From: Sphingomonas sp. SORGH_AS_0950 | GTDB lineage: Bacteria; Pseudomonadota; Alphaproteobacteria; Sphingomonadales; Sphingomonadaceae | Length of the DNA stretch: 64,000 bases | Assembly (NCBI RefSeq): GCF_030818415.1 | Contig: NZ_JAUTAE010000001.1 | Location: 2,692,001-2,756,000, forward strand | Reading direction: 5' to 3' | In this document: positions 1 through 8,585 of the stretch, piece by piece | Layout of the letters: each line of letters opens with the position of its first letter | Numbering within the stretch: position 1 is the first letter of the stretch | Notes under the pieces: model-generated | What the model was told of the DNA's origin: nothing | The model's input: only the letters and a program-made list of their open reading frames with translations | The model's database searches: none | Made by a program: the position numbers and the translations under genes

Positions 1-2
1 GC

Positions 3-1010
3 GAGATGCGCCGCGCGCTGGCGGCGGGGATGAAGGCGGAGGACATCGTCTTCTCGGGCGTCGGCAAGACGAAGCGAGAGCTGGTCGCCGCGCTGGAAGC
101 CGGGATCGGCCAGTTCAACCTGGAGCTGGAGGAAGAAGGCGCGGTCCTGGCCGAGCTGGCGCATGAGCGCGGGCTGGTCGCCCCCGCCACGCTGCGCGTG
201 AACCCGGACGTGGATGCGGGGACGCACGCGAAGATCTCGACCGGGCGCAAGGAGAACAAGTTCGGCGTGCCGATCGACCAGGCGCTGGGCATGTTCGACC
301 GTCTGGCGGGGCTGCCCGGCATCGACCTGAAGGGTGTCGCCTGCCACATCGGCAGCCAGCTGGGCGATCTCGCGCCGCTCGAGGCCGCCTATAAGCGCGT
401 CGGCGAGCTGGTCGCCGAGCTGCGCGGGGCGGGGCACCGCATCACCCGGGTCGATCTGGGCGGTGGTCTGGGCGTCCCCTACAAGCCCGGCGACGTGATG
501 CCCGCCCCCGCCGCTTATGGCGAGATGGTGGCGCGCGTGACCAAGGACTGGGATGTCGAGCTGATGTTCGAGCCGGGCCGGGTGATCGCGGGCAATGCGG
601 GCGTATTGGCGACCGAGGTCGTCTGGGTGAAGCCCGGCGTCGCCAACCCTTATGTCATCGTCGATGCGGCGATGAACGACCTGGCGCGCCCGGCGCTCTA
701 TGATGCCTGGCATGACTTCGTCGCGGTCCGGCCGACCGGCGAGACGATGATGGCGAATATCGCGGGGCCGGTCTGCGAGACGGGCGACACCTTCGCGATG
801 AACCGCGAGATCGATGTGGTGAAGTCGGGCGACCTCGCCGTATTCCGCACCGCAGGCGCTTATGGCGCGACCATGGCGTCGACCTATAACAGCCGCCCGC
901 TGGTGCCCGAGGTGATGGTCGAGGGCGACCGCTTCGCCGTCGTCGCCGACCGCATCGCCGCCGAGACGATCATCGCCGCCGAGCGCGTGCCGGAGTGGCT
1001 GAAGAAGTGA
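3..1010 (+). CDS. lysA: Diaminopimelate decarboxylase, 5'-truncated by the window edge
   Basis: Decarboxylates meso-diaminopimelate to L-lysine, the last step of lysine biosynthesis; a cytoplasmic PLP enzyme. The reading frame is open from base 3, so the gene begins outside the window. The 335 residues seen cover most of the alanine-racemase-like barrel and the C-terminal beta domain. Family landmarks visible are HIGSQ, the glycine loop DLGGGLGVPY, EPGRVIAGNAG and the C-terminal GPVCETGD, whose Cys completes the active site across the dimer. Full family members are about 420 residues, so roughly 80 N-terminal residues, including the Schiff-base lysine, are missing. The methionine at base 6 is internal, not the start. 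Confidence 0.95.
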   Translation, partial: EMRRALAAGMKAEDIVFSGVGKTKRELVAALEAGIGQFNLELEEEGAVLAELAHERGLVAPATLRVNPDVDAGTHAKISTGRKENKFGVPIDQALGMFDRLAGLPGIDLKGVACHIGSQLGDLAPLEAAYKRVGELVAELRGAGHRITRVDLGGGLGVPYKPGDVMPAPAAYGEMVARVTKDWDVELMFEPGRVIAGNAGVLATEVVWVKPGVANPYVIVDAAMNDLARPALYDAWHDFVAVRPTGETMMANIAGPVCETGDTFAMNREIDVVKSGDLAVFRTAGAYGATMASTYNSRPLVPEVMVEGDRFAVVADRIAAETIIAAERVPEWLKK

Positions 1011-1043
1011 TGCGCCGGGCGGGGTCGCCGTCTCAGCCGTCAT

Positions 1044-1112
1044 CCCAGCGCAGGCTGGGATCTCTGACTGCTTTCGGAGCCTCCGTCGCCATAGGCCCCA
1101 GCCTGCGCTGGG
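1044..1112. repeat. Intergenic inverted repeat (REP-like)
   Basis: Two 16-base arms, cccagcgcaggctggg (1044-1059) and cccagcctgcgctggg (1097-1112), are exact reverse complements separated by 37 bases between lysA and the next gene. Each arm is itself nearly palindromic. This looks like a dispersed palindromic element. It could also act as a transcript-end hairpin for lysA, though no T-run follows. Confidence 0.7.
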
Positions 1113-1134
1113 GCGACGGTGCGGGGGCGGGGCG

Positions 1135-1908
1135 TTGAGCCTCGCCAGCCTGCCGCTGTTCGTCCGGCTGGGTGGCCGTCCGGTGATCCTGCTGGGCGAG
1201 GGCGAGCCCGCCGAGGCCAAGCGCCGCCTGCTCGACCGGGCGGGCGCGCTGGTCGTCGGTGAAGAGGCGCAGGCCGCGCTCGCCATCGTCGCGATCGAGG
1301 AGGAGGACGAAGCGCAGGCCGCCATCGCCCGGCTGAAGGCGCGCGGCGTGCTGGTCAATGCGGTCGATCGCCCGGCGGCGTGCGACTTCACCCTGCCCGC
1401 CATCGTCGAGCGGGGGCCGGTCATCGTCGCGGTCGGAACCGGCGGCGTGTCGGCCGGACTGGCGGCGGCGCTGCGCCAGCGGCTGGAGGCGTTGCTGCCC
1501 GCCGGGCTGGGGGCGCTGGCCGAGGGACTCTATGCGGCGCGGGCGGGTTTGCGCGCGCGCTTTCCCGACGGGGCGGAGCGGCGGCGGGCGATCGGGGCGG
1601 CGCTGTCGCCGGGCGGGCCGCTCGACCCGCTCAAGGCGGAGGGCGATGTCGCCGCCTGGCTGGCGGGGGCCGACCGGCCTGCGGCGCGGTTCGAGGCGTT
1701 CGTGCTGACCTCGACCGATCCCGACGACCTGACGCTGCGCCAGGCGCGCGCGCTCGCTGCGGCGGACCGGGTCTATCACCGCGCCGACGTGCCGGGCGCG
1801 ATCCTCGACCGCGCGCGCGCCGATGCGGTGCGGATCGCCAGCGACACCGCCCCCGCCGATCCGGGCGAGGGGCAGGTGGTCGATCTGGCGATGGCCATCC
1901 CGGCATGA
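1135..1908 (+). CDS. Siroheme synthase N-terminal-like protein (precorrin-2 dehydrogenase/ferrochelatase type)
   Basis: 257 residues. The N-terminal half resembles the CysG/Met8p domain, which oxidises precorrin-2 to sirohydrochlorin with NAD and inserts iron for siroheme: hydrophobic strand RPVILLGEGEPAEAKRRLL, then VNAVDRPAACDFTLPAIVERGPVIVAVGTGG. The C-terminal SUMT methyltransferase domain of full CysG is not recognisable; only about 60 residues of uncertain match remain after residue 190. The start is TTG at 1135 after a G-rich stretch; no in-frame ATG fits. The stop overlaps the next start (ATGA), so it is probably co-transcribed with the transporter downstream. The usual sulfite-reductase neighbours are not present in the window. 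Confidence 0.75.
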   Translation: MSLASLPLFVRLGGRPVILLGEGEPAEAKRRLLDRAGALVVGEEAQAALAIVAIEEEDEAQAAIARLKARGVLVNAVDRPAACDFTLPAIVERGPVIVAVGTGGVSAGLAAALRQRLEALLPAGLGALAEGLYAARAGLRARFPDGAERRRAIGAALSPGGPLDPLKAEGDVAAWLAGADRPAARFEAFVLTSTDPDDLTLRQARALAAADRVYHRADVPGAILDRARADAVRIASDTAPADPGEGQVVDLAMAIPA

Positions 1909-2858
1909 CCGGCTTTGCCTATCGCGTCGATCAGGGCCAGGCGACGACGATCCCGATCCGCGAGGCGGTCGCGACCCAGGCCCGGCTGGTCTGGGTGCAT
2001 CTGGAGACCAACGACGCGGTCGCGCAGCGCTGGCTGAGCGATTCGGCGCATGTCGCCGATTATGTCGTCGACGCGCTGACCGCGACCGAGACGCGCCCCC
2101 GGTGCGAGGCGGTGGGCGAGGGGGCGTTCGTCAATCTTCGCGGGCGGAGCAGCGAACCGCTCGACGGCTCCGACATGCTCGCCTCGGTGCGGATCTGGGC
2201 GGTGAAGGGCCGGGTCTATTCGGTGACGCGCCGTCCGCTGCTGGCGGTCGATCTGGTGCGGCAGGAGGTCGAGAAGGGCGCGATCGACGATCCCGGCGAC
2301 CTGATCACCGCCTTCGCCACCGCGATCACCAACGATCTCGACCCCGATGTCGCGGGCCTGGGCGACGATCTGGACGATTGCGAGGAGCAGCTGGACGAAC
2401 GCCGCGTCTTTCAGCTTCGCCGTACGGTCAGCCGGGTGCGCGTCGCCGCGATCGGCTATCGCCGCTTCCTCAACCCGCAGCGTGCGGCATTGGAGAAGCT
2501 GGCGGCGCTGCCCGGCGACTGGCTGGCCGATGACGACCGGCTGCACCTGTCCGCCGCCGCCGACCGCGCGGCGCGCATGGCCGAGGAGCTCGAGTCGATC
2601 CGCGAACGCTCGGCGCTGATCCACGAGACGCTGACCGACCTGCGCGCCGAACAGATCGACAATCGCGCGCTGGTCATCTCGATCGTGGCGATGGTGTTCC
2701 TGCCACTGACCTTCATCACCGGGCTGTACGGGATGAACGTCAAGAACCTGCCCTATGCCGAGGAGCCTTGGGCGTTCGACGCGATCCTGGGCGCCTGCGC
2801 GCTGATTGCGGCGGGGATCGTGATCTACTTCGTGCAGAAGCACTGGTTCCGGCGGTAG
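1905..2858 (+). CDS. CorA/ZntB family divalent cation transporter
   Basis: 317 residues from an ATG overlapping the previous stop. The long soluble N-terminal part, with a helix-rich stretch near residues 140-250, forms the cytoplasmic funnel of this family. Two C-terminal membrane helices follow (about 250-273 and 286-308). The family-defining GMN motif appears as YGMNVKNLP after the first helix. The loop reads NVKNLPYAEEPWAF rather than the Mg-type loop typical of CorA, which points to the ZntB branch (Zn export or uptake). Substrate cannot be told from sequence alone. The open frame extends far upstream, but the overlap ATG at 1905 fits the homologous N-terminus. Confidence 0.88.
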   Translation: MTGFAYRVDQGQATTIPIREAVATQARLVWVHLETNDAVAQRWLSDSAHVADYVVDALTATETRPRCEAVGEGAFVNLRGRSSEPLDGSDMLASVRIWAVKGRVYSVTRRPLLAVDLVRQEVEKGAIDDPGDLITAFATAITNDLDPDVAGLGDDLDDCEEQLDERRVFQLRRTVSRVRVAAIGYRRFLNPQRAALEKLAALPGDWLADDDRLHLSAAADRAARMAEELESIRERSALIHETLTDLRAEQIDNRALVISIVAMVFLPLTFITGLYGMNVKNLPYAEEPWAFDAILGACALIAAGIVIYFVQKHWFRR

Positions 2859-2884
2859 GTCATACCGCTTTACGGTCCCAACGG

Positions 2885-2978
2885 CCGTTCACGCTGAGCG
2901 AAGTCGAAGCGCACGTCCTGCGTTTTGCCAGGAACCCCCTGTCATCCCGTGGCCTTCGACGTCGCTCAGGCTGAACGG
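2885..2978. repeat. Pair of sphingomonad-type intergenic palindromes
   Basis: Two inverted copies of the element core ccgttcaGcctgagcgaagtc: forward at 2885-2914 (ccgttcacgctgagcgaag) and reverse at 2949-2978 (cgctcaggctgaacgg). They lie between two convergent genes (the cation transporter and fliS). The same element recurs at about 7.2-7.35 kb, 55.46-55.55 kb and 61.61 kb. Confidence 0.8.
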
Positions 2979-3014
2979 AGGGAAGGGATCCGGGGAGAAG
3001 CGGGGGAAAGGGCC

Positions 3015-3434
3015 TCAGCTGTCCTTCTTGGGGTTGTTCATCTTGCGCACCGTCTCCCACGCCTCGGCGATGTCGGCGATGCTGGCCGCGACGTTGCGGA
3101 ACACCTGGGCGTTCTGGCCCAGCGAGGCGTCGACGATCTGCTTGCGCGCGCCGCCATAGAGCTTGGCGAAGGTGATCGACATCTCGCCGCCATTCTCGAA
3201 ATCGAGCCCCGCCTCCAGCGCGAACAGGATCGCGGTGGCGCGCGTCACCCGCTCGCTCTTGCGCGCCAGCTGGCCATGCTCGGTCGCCCAGGCGGCGGAG
3301 CGGAGCGCGGCGACCAGTTCCTCGTAGAGAAGCGTGACCAGCGCGGGGCCATCGGCCATGGCGGTGCGGCCGACCACGTCGATCTGGCGATAGACGGCGG
3401 CAGGATCGGTCAGAAGGGCGGAGGCGTACGTCAT
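3015..3434 (-). CDS. fliS: Flagellar export chaperone FliS
   Basis: 139-residue, mainly helical protein of normal FliS length. FliS binds the C-terminal D0 region of flagellin in the cytoplasm, prevents early polymerisation and delivers it to the export gate FlhA. Typical features are the N-terminal A-x-x-YRQIDVVGRTA stretch, VTLLYEELVAALRSA, and the final helix AEAWETVRKMNN. It lies one base after the fliD stop, so fliD and fliS form one transcript from the sigma-28 promoter before fliD. Confidence 0.92.
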   Translation of the reverse strand: MTYASALLTDPAAVYRQIDVVGRTAMADGPALVTLLYEELVAALRSAAWATEHGQLARKSERVTRATAILFALEAGLDFENGGEMSITFAKLYGGARKQIVDASLGQNAQVFRNVAASIADIAEAWETVRKMNNPKKDS

Positions 3435-3435
3435 C

Positions 3436-4890
3436 TCAATTGCCCTTCGTCCACATCTTCACCTGCTGGTCCATGAAACTCTGCACCGATTTATAGGCGG
3501 TGACCCGGCTGTTCATCTGCGCGAAGCGCGCGGTCAGCGCGTCGCTGGCCGTCTGGCGGGAGTCCGCCAGCTTGGTCTGCGCCAGGGCCGTATCCGATTT
3601 CTGCTGGGTCAGATTGTTATAGGAGGCGGTCAGGCCATAGATGCTGCTGGTCGACGACATCTGGATCGTGTTCATCTGGGCCGACAGGCCGATGACATTG
3701 TCGTCGCTGGCCCGGAACATCTTCTCGACCACGTCGGGATATTTGCTGAGCGCCTGCGACAGGCGGGTCTGGTCGACGGTCAGCGTGCCGTCCTTCTCGG
3801 TCTTCACGCCCAGATCGGCCAGGGTGAGCGGGGCGCCCGCCGCCGAATCGCCCGGCACCAGCTTGGTCGTGGTGATGGTCCGCAGCGTCTGGGCCAGCGA
3901 ACGCGCGGCGGGGTCGGCGCGCAGCGAGCCGGTGATCGGATCGGTCGCCTTGGTGATCGCCTTCATATTGTCGTTGAAGGTCGACACGAAGTTGGACACG
4001 ACATTGCTGAGCGCGGCGGTCGGCGACGAACCGGTCAGCGACACCGCCTTGCTGGTCACCGCCGACAGGGTCATGGTCACGCCCTGGACCAGATCGCTGA
4101 CGGTGTTCGACGCGCGCTCCACGGTGACGCCGTCCATCGTGATGCTGGCATTGGCCGCGGTCGACGAGGTGGAGGTGCCGCTCGCATTGTTGCCCACGTT
4201 CAGCCGCGACAGGCCGGCCGTGTCGCCTTCGCTCGCGGTGATGGTGAAGCTGTTGTCCTTGCCGGTCGCGCCCGAGAAGGACAGATAGGCGTTGCCCGAC
4301 GAATCGGTGATGACCGCGGCTTTGACGCCGGTATTGGCGGCATTGACCTTGGCCGCGAGCGCCGCCGGGGTCGAATCGGCGCTGTCGATGGTGACCGAAA
4401 TCGCATCCTTCGACCCGACCTTGATCGACAGGCTCCCCGTGCCCAGCGAGGCGGTCGAGGAGTAGGAGGACTTGGTCGAGGAGACCTGCGCGGTCGCGAG
4501 CGCGTTGATGGTGATCGACTTGGACATGCCCGCCAGCTTGGCGCCCGCCGAGGTGGTGACGGACAGGCTGTTGGGGTCCGAACTGACCGCCTGCGTCGCG
4601 AGCGTCCCCCCCTTTGCCAGCGAGGCGAGGGCGGAGGCGAAATCGGTGATGCTGCTCTTGATCGAGGACACGTCCGAAATCTGCGAGGTCAGCGTGTCCG
4701 ACTGGGTCTTCAGCGCCGCCGTCTTCGCGGCGAACTGGGCCTCGATCAGCGCGGGGACGACCGACGACAGGTCGATGCCCGATCCCGTCTGCAGCGAGTT
4801 GAACAGCGCCTGGGCGGCCGTCTTGGTGGTGCTGGCGGTCGTACTGGTCGTCGTACTGGTCGACGACGCGGTCACGGAAACATCAGTCAT
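3436..4890 (-). CDS. fliD: Flagellar filament cap protein FliD (hook-associated protein 2)
   Basis: 484 residues. FliD forms the cap at the filament tip that guides flagellin insertion. The N-terminal HAP2 domain (SGIDLSSVVPALIEAQFAAKTAALK) and the C-terminal coiled-coil region (YNNLTQQKSDTALAQTKLADSRQ) are both present around a Ser/Thr/Ala-rich variable middle. The first 30 residues are almost all Ser, Thr and Ala. The start chosen is ATG at 4890: AAGGA lies six bases upstream, whereas a TTG two codons earlier would sit on that Shine-Dalgarno sequence. A sigma-28 promoter is placed about 30 bases upstream. Confidence 0.93.
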   Translation of the reverse strand: MTDVSVTASSTSTTTSTTASTTKTAAQALFNSLQTGSGIDLSSVVPALIEAQFAAKTAALKTQSDTLTSQISDVSSIKSSITDFASALASLAKGGTLATQAVSSDPNSLSVTTSAGAKLAGMSKSITINALATAQVSSTKSSYSSTASLGTGSLSIKVGSKDAISVTIDSADSTPAALAAKVNAANTGVKAAVITDSSGNAYLSFSGATGKDNSFTITASEGDTAGLSRLNVGNNASGTSTSSTAANASITMDGVTVERASNTVSDLVQGVTMTLSAVTSKAVSLTGSSPTAALSNVVSNFVSTFNDNMKAITKATDPITGSLRADPAARSLAQTLRTITTTKLVPGDSAAGAPLTLADLGVKTEKDGTLTVDQTRLSQALSKYPDVVEKMFRASDDNVIGLSAQMNTIQMSSTSSIYGLTASYNNLTQQKSDTALAQTKLADSRQTASDALTARFAQMNSRVTAYKSVQSFMDQQVKMWTKGN

Positions 4891-4920
4891 CGGCAATCCT
4901 TCGGCACGCGCCCGACATCC

Positions 4921-4947
4921 TTAACGACCGCCTGCGTCCGAACTTTA
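4921..4947 (-). promoter_or_regulatory. Sigma-28 (FliA) promoter for fliD-fliS
   Basis: Read on the minus strand: -35 TAAAGTTC (4940-4947), an 11-base spacer, -10 GTCGTTAA (4921-4928). Same layout as the flagellin and flgM promoters in this window. The predicted start gives a leader of about 25 bases before the fliD ATG. Confidence 0.8.
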
Positions 4948-4990
4948 GGCGGATGCGGCGAATGGAGCGCGGCGATCACGGCCTTGCCCC

Positions 4991-6118
4991 TCATGGCTGG
5001 GCCACGCCGTTTTCGTCGAAGCGGGCGCCCTCCGGCACTTCGACCGGCGGCTGGGCGGTGCCGCCCGCGCCCGCATTGAGCCCGAAGACGAAGGCCAGGA
5101 CGACCGCGATCGCCTGATACAGGTCGGCGCGCACTTCCTGCCCCTCGCGGCTGGTATAATAGACCGCGCGGGCGAGCTGCGGATATTCCAGCACCGGCGT
5201 GTCGAGTTCGGCGGCGAGCTCGCGGATCGCCAGCGCGGTGGCGCCGCGACCCTTGGCGACGACGACCGGCACCTCGTCTTGGCCCCGCTCGTAGCGCAGC
5301 GCGACCGCGAAATGGGTCGGGTTGGTCAGGATGACATGCGCCTCCTGCACCGCCGCGCGCACCGCCCGGCGCGACATCTCGCGCTGCTTGCCGCGGATAT
5401 GCGCCTTGGCCTCGGGGTTGCCTTCGCTTTCCTTATGCTCGTCCTTGACCTCCTGCTTGGTCATCTTGAGCTTGGACATCAGCTGGAAGATCTGGATCGG
5501 CACGTCGAAGCCCGCGATCAGGACCAGCCCCATGCCCATCACCAGCAGGATGGTGGTGAAGGTGCCGCCGAGCGAGCCGATCGCGCTGTTCAGGTCGGAC
5601 TGGGCCAGCCCCATGGTGGTGCGCGACGAGCGCCACAACAGGACGCCGCCGATCGCGCCGAGCAGCACGACCTTGAGCAGCGACTTGCCCAGCTCGGTCC
5701 AGCCCTGCATCCCGAAGATGCGCTTCAGCCCCGAGGCGGGGTTGAGCTTGGACGGCTTGGGCGCCAGCGCCTTGGCGTTGAAGTGGAGCGAGCCCAGCCC
5801 CGCCTGCGACGCGATGGTCGCGACGATGGTCACCGCGAACAGCGAGGCGAGCGAGGGCAGCAGCTTCCATCCCGCCTCCATCAGCGGGCGGAACGGCTCG
5901 AAATCCTCGACATCGGCATGGGTGAACTGGAAACTGGTCGCCATCACCGCCTTGCACGCGCCGAGCAAGGTGGGCCCCGCGAACATCAGCCAGGCGATAC
6001 CCGCCATCATCACCAGGGCCGCCGCCAGATCGCGGCTGCGCAGCACCTGCCCGTCGTCGCGCGCTTTGTCGCGACGCTTTTGGGTTGGGGCTTCTGTTTT
6101 CTCGCCGCCCTCCGACAT
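4991..6118 (-). CDS. flhB: Flagellar export switch protein FlhB
   Basis: 375 residues. FlhB is the inner-membrane export component that switches secretion from rod/hook to filament substrates. Four membrane segments are visible (about 32-55, 88-108, 147-163, 186-208), followed by a charged cytoplasmic linker and the autocleavage domain with NPTH at residues 266-269; cleavage occurs between N and P. The extended charged N-terminus (EKTEAPTQKRRDKARDDGQV) is typical. Its ATG overlaps the fliR stop by one base (TGATG), so translation is coupled. It is the last gene of fliQ-fliR-flhB. Confidence 0.95.
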   Translation of the reverse strand: MSEGGEKTEAPTQKRRDKARDDGQVLRSRDLAAALVMMAGIAWLMFAGPTLLGACKAVMATSFQFTHADVEDFEPFRPLMEAGWKLLPSLASLFAVTIVATIASQAGLGSLHFNAKALAPKPSKLNPASGLKRIFGMQGWTELGKSLLKVVLLGAIGGVLLWRSSRTTMGLAQSDLNSAIGSLGGTFTTILLVMGMGLVLIAGFDVPIQIFQLMSKLKMTKQEVKDEHKESEGNPEAKAHIRGKQREMSRRAVRAAVQEAHVILTNPTHFAVALRYERGQDEVPVVVAKGRGATALAIRELAAELDTPVLEYPQLARAVYYTSREGQEVRADLYQAIAVVLAFVFGLNAGAGGTAQPPVEVPEGARFDENGVAQP

Positions 6119-6891
6119 CAGCCGATCACCAATGTTTCGGTGGCGGACAGCGCCTCGCGGATGATCACGAGCATGTAATCGCCCATGGCGGGGAAGGCGA
6201 CGGCGATGGCGATCACCCCGACGCCGAGCGCGGCGGGCAGGCCCACCGAGAAGAGGTTGAGCGCAGGCGCGGCGCGGCTCATCATGCCGACCACCAGGTT
6301 CAGGCAGAGCAGCAGGAACCCGACCGGCAACGCCAGCAGCAGCCCGGCGAGGAACGCATAGCCGCCGAACAGCGCGATCGCCTTGAACTGCGCCGGGGCC
6401 ATCCAGGCCTGGCCGGGGGGCAGCGCCTCATAGCTTTTCACGATCGTCTCGACGAGCACCAGATGCCCGTCGACCGACAGGAACAACAGGGTCAGCATGA
6501 CGGTGAAGAACTGACCCAGCGCCTGGGTCGAACGGCCGTTGAGCGGATCGATGGTCGCGGCGAAGTTGATCCCCATCGACCCGCCGATCAGCTCGCTGGC
6601 GACCAGCGGGGCGGTGAACGCGACCTGGAGGATCAGCCCCAGCGCCAGCCCGACGATCGCCTCGGCCGCGACCGACAGGATGGTGGGGACCGAGAAGATG
6701 ACCGGCGGCGGCACCACCGGATGGACCGAATGGACGAGGAAGGCGATGGCCCCGGCCAGGCTGATCCGGACGGGCAGGGGGATCGACACCGCACCGAATA
6801 CGGGCGCGGTGATGAACGCCGCCCCGATGCGGATCATCAGGAACAGGATCGCCCAGGCCTGCGGCTCGATCGAGAGGCCGAAGCCCAGCAT
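6118..6891 (-). CDS. fliR: Flagellar export protein FliR
   Basis: 257 residues, six hydrophobic segments. FliR is part of the FliP5Q4R1 export gate in the MS-ring pore. Typical parts are the N-terminal QAWAILFLMIRIGAAFITAPVFG, the conserved GxxxNFAATIDPLNG region, and a helical C-terminus. It starts one base after the fliQ stop and overlaps the flhB start. Confidence 0.93.
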   Translation of the reverse strand: MLGFGLSIEPQAWAILFLMIRIGAAFITAPVFGAVSIPLPVRISLAGAIAFLVHSVHPVVPPPVIFSVPTILSVAAEAIVGLALGLILQVAFTAPLVASELIGGSMGINFAATIDPLNGRSTQALGQFFTVMLTLLFLSVDGHLVLVETIVKSYEALPPGQAWMAPAQFKAIALFGGYAFLAGLLLALPVGFLLLCLNLVVGMMSRAAPALNLFSVGLPAALGVGVIAIAVAFPAMGDYMLVIIREALSATETLVIG

Positions 6892-6892
6892 G

Positions 6893-7162
6893 TTACTTTA
6901 CAAGATCCGGGATGCGCTCGAACATGCTGACGGTGAAATCGCTCAGCAGCCCGACGATCAGGCTGCCGAAGATCAGGATCGAGACGGCGACGACGATCAG
7001 CTTGGGGACGAAGGACAGCGTCTGCTCGTTGATCGAGGTCGCGGCCTGGATCATGCCGATCACCAGACCCGAGACGAGCACGGGCAGCAGGATCGGCGCG
7101 GCGGCGAGCGCCAGCACCCACATGGTCTGGTTGGCCAGCGTCAGGAAATATTGGGCGTCCAT
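6893..7162 (-). CDS. fliQ: Flagellar export protein FliQ
   Basis: 89 residues with two membrane helices (about 14-36 and 52-74), the usual FliQ size. Diagnostic motif: SGLVIGMIQAATSINEQTLSFVPKL. Forms the helical export gate with FliP and FliR. Normally fliP and fliQ are adjacent; here about 190 bases of repeat DNA separate them. Confidence 0.93.
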   Translation of the reverse strand: MDAQYFLTLANQTMWVLALAAAPILLPVLVSGLVIGMIQAATSINEQTLSFVPKLIVVAVSILIFGSLIVGLLSDFTVSMFERIPDLVK

Positions 7163-7198
7163 GATGCGGTCTTTGTCCCGTGTGGGTCAGGGTTTCCC

Positions 7199-7347
7199 AT
7201 GGCCTTCGACTTCGCTCAGGCTGAACGGGGTTATGGTCCGAAAATGGTTAACGAAGGCCTTCCGCTGCGGCCATTCAGGCTGAGCCGATGAGGGGAGGGG
7301 GCTCTTCCCTGCAGCCGTTCAAGCTGAGCGAAGTCGAAGCCCACGCC
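7199..7347. repeat. Three intergenic repeat copies between fliP and fliQ
   Basis: Reverse copy at 7199-7229 (cttcgctcaggctgaacggg), a partial copy at about 7271-7286 (gccattcaggctgagc), and a forward copy at 7314-7347 (ccgttcaagctgagcgaag). They fill the gap between two genes that are usually joined. No promoter was recognised here on the minus strand. Confidence 0.75.
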
Positions 7348-7354
7348 CCACCCC

Positions 7355-8224
7355 TCAAGTCGCGAAACTGTTCGCCAGACTGCCCATGGTCAGCGCCCAT
7401 CCGTCGACCAGCACGAACAGCAGCAGCTTGAACGGCAGCGAGATGATCGAGGGCGACAGCATCATCATGCCCAGCGCCATCAGCACGGTGGCGACCACCA
7501 GATCGATGACGATGAAGGGCAGGAAAATGAGAAAGCCGATCTGGAACGCGGTCTTCAACTCCGAGGTGACGAAGGCGGGCAGCAGCACGGCATAGGGAAT
7601 GTCGTTGGGGCTGGCATAGGGACCCGACTTGGCCATTTCGGCGAACATCGTGACGTCCTTCACCCGCGTCTGCTTGGCCATGAAGGCGTGGAGCGGGGCG
7701 CCAGCGGTCTTGATCATCTCGGTGCCGGGCAGGCGACCCTCGGCATAGGGCTGGATCGCGTTCGCGTTGATCTGGCTGATGGTCGGCGCCATGATGAACA
7801 GCGACAGGAACACCGACAGGCCGATCAGCACCTGGTTGGGCGGGGTCTGTTGCAGGCCCAGCGCCTGGCGCAGGATGGCGAGCACGATGACGATCCGGGT
7901 AAAGCTGGTCATCATCAGGATGATGCCCGGTAGGATCGTCAGCAGGCCCATGATGATGAGGACCTGGAGCGACAGGCTCAGCGAGCCCGAACCGCCATTG
8001 GCGCCGCCGCCCAGCTGGCCCAGCGCGCGGTCGACCGCGTCGCCGACCCCCGGTGCGGGGGCGGCGGCGGGTGTCGCCTGGGCGAAGGCGGGCATCGCGA
8101 TGACCAGCGCCAGCAGCAGCGCGAGCAGGATCCATAGCGGCTTCAGGCTGCGGCGCGGCGCACCCTGGCTATGGGCGCGGATCAGCGCGGGGCCGGTGCC
8201 GCGACGGGTGACGGAAATGCTCAT
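7355..8224 (-). CDS. fliP: Flagellar export gate protein FliP
   Basis: 289 residues. Core of the flagellar type III export gate. An N-terminal cleavable signal (LLALLLALVIAMPAFAQ, to about residue 49) precedes four membrane segments. Conserved FliP stretches include LTILPGIILMMTSFTRIVIVLAILRQALG, the PPNQVLIGLSVFLSLFIMAP block, and the C-terminal FIVIDLVVATVLMALGMMMLSP. The ATG at 8224 overlaps the fliO stop (ATGA); the longer open frame upstream belongs to the fliO region. Confidence 0.95.
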   Translation of the reverse strand: MSISVTRRGTGPALIRAHSQGAPRRSLKPLWILLALLLALVIAMPAFAQATPAAAPAPGVGDAVDRALGQLGGGANGGSGSLSLSLQVLIIMGLLTILPGIILMMTSFTRIVIVLAILRQALGLQQTPPNQVLIGLSVFLSLFIMAPTISQINANAIQPYAEGRLPGTEMIKTAGAPLHAFMAKQTRVKDVTMFAEMAKSGPYASPNDIPYAVLLPAFVTSELKTAFQIGFLIFLPFIVIDLVVATVLMALGMMMLSPSIISLPFKLLLFVLVDGWALTMGSLANSFAT

Positions 8225-8577
8225 TGGTCGAACGATGTCGGCTTGGGTGCGAAGCGCGAGACGAAGTCGCCGCGACGCGGGGGCGTGGGCGGCACGGGCG
8301 CGGGGGCAATCGGGGCCTGGCCCTTGCCCTCCACCTTGTCGACCAGCTGGACGCCGCCGCGCCCGACCGAGACGAGCAGGTTGCGCCCCTCGAACTCGAT
8401 GACCGCCAGCCGCAGGCCGGGCGAGATCATCATCGTCTCGCGGACATGGATCAGCCGCGTCGCGGGACGGCCCGGCATCCGGCTCTCCAGCCGCCGCCAC
8501 AGATACAGGCACCCGATCATCAGCCCGCAGATCAGCGGCAGCAGGACGGCGAGCTTCAGGATGTAGGACCAGAGCAT
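8221..8577 (-). CDS. fliO: Flagellar assembly protein FliO
   Basis: 118 residues: one N-terminal membrane helix (about 5-27) followed by a small cytoplasmic domain with IHVRETMMISPGLRLAVIEFEGRNLLVSVGRGGVQLVDKV, typical of FliO. FliO helps assemble the FliP ring of the export gate. The C-terminus is Pro-rich. It sits in canonical order fliN-fliO-fliP and overlaps fliP by four bases. Confidence 0.88.
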   Translation of the reverse strand: MLWSYILKLAVLLPLICGLMIGCLYLWRRLESRMPGRPATRLIHVRETMMISPGLRLAVIEFEGRNLLVSVGRGGVQLVDKVEGKGQAPIAPAPVPPTPPRRGDFVSRFAPKPTSFDQ

Positions 8578-8585
8578 CGGGGGGA

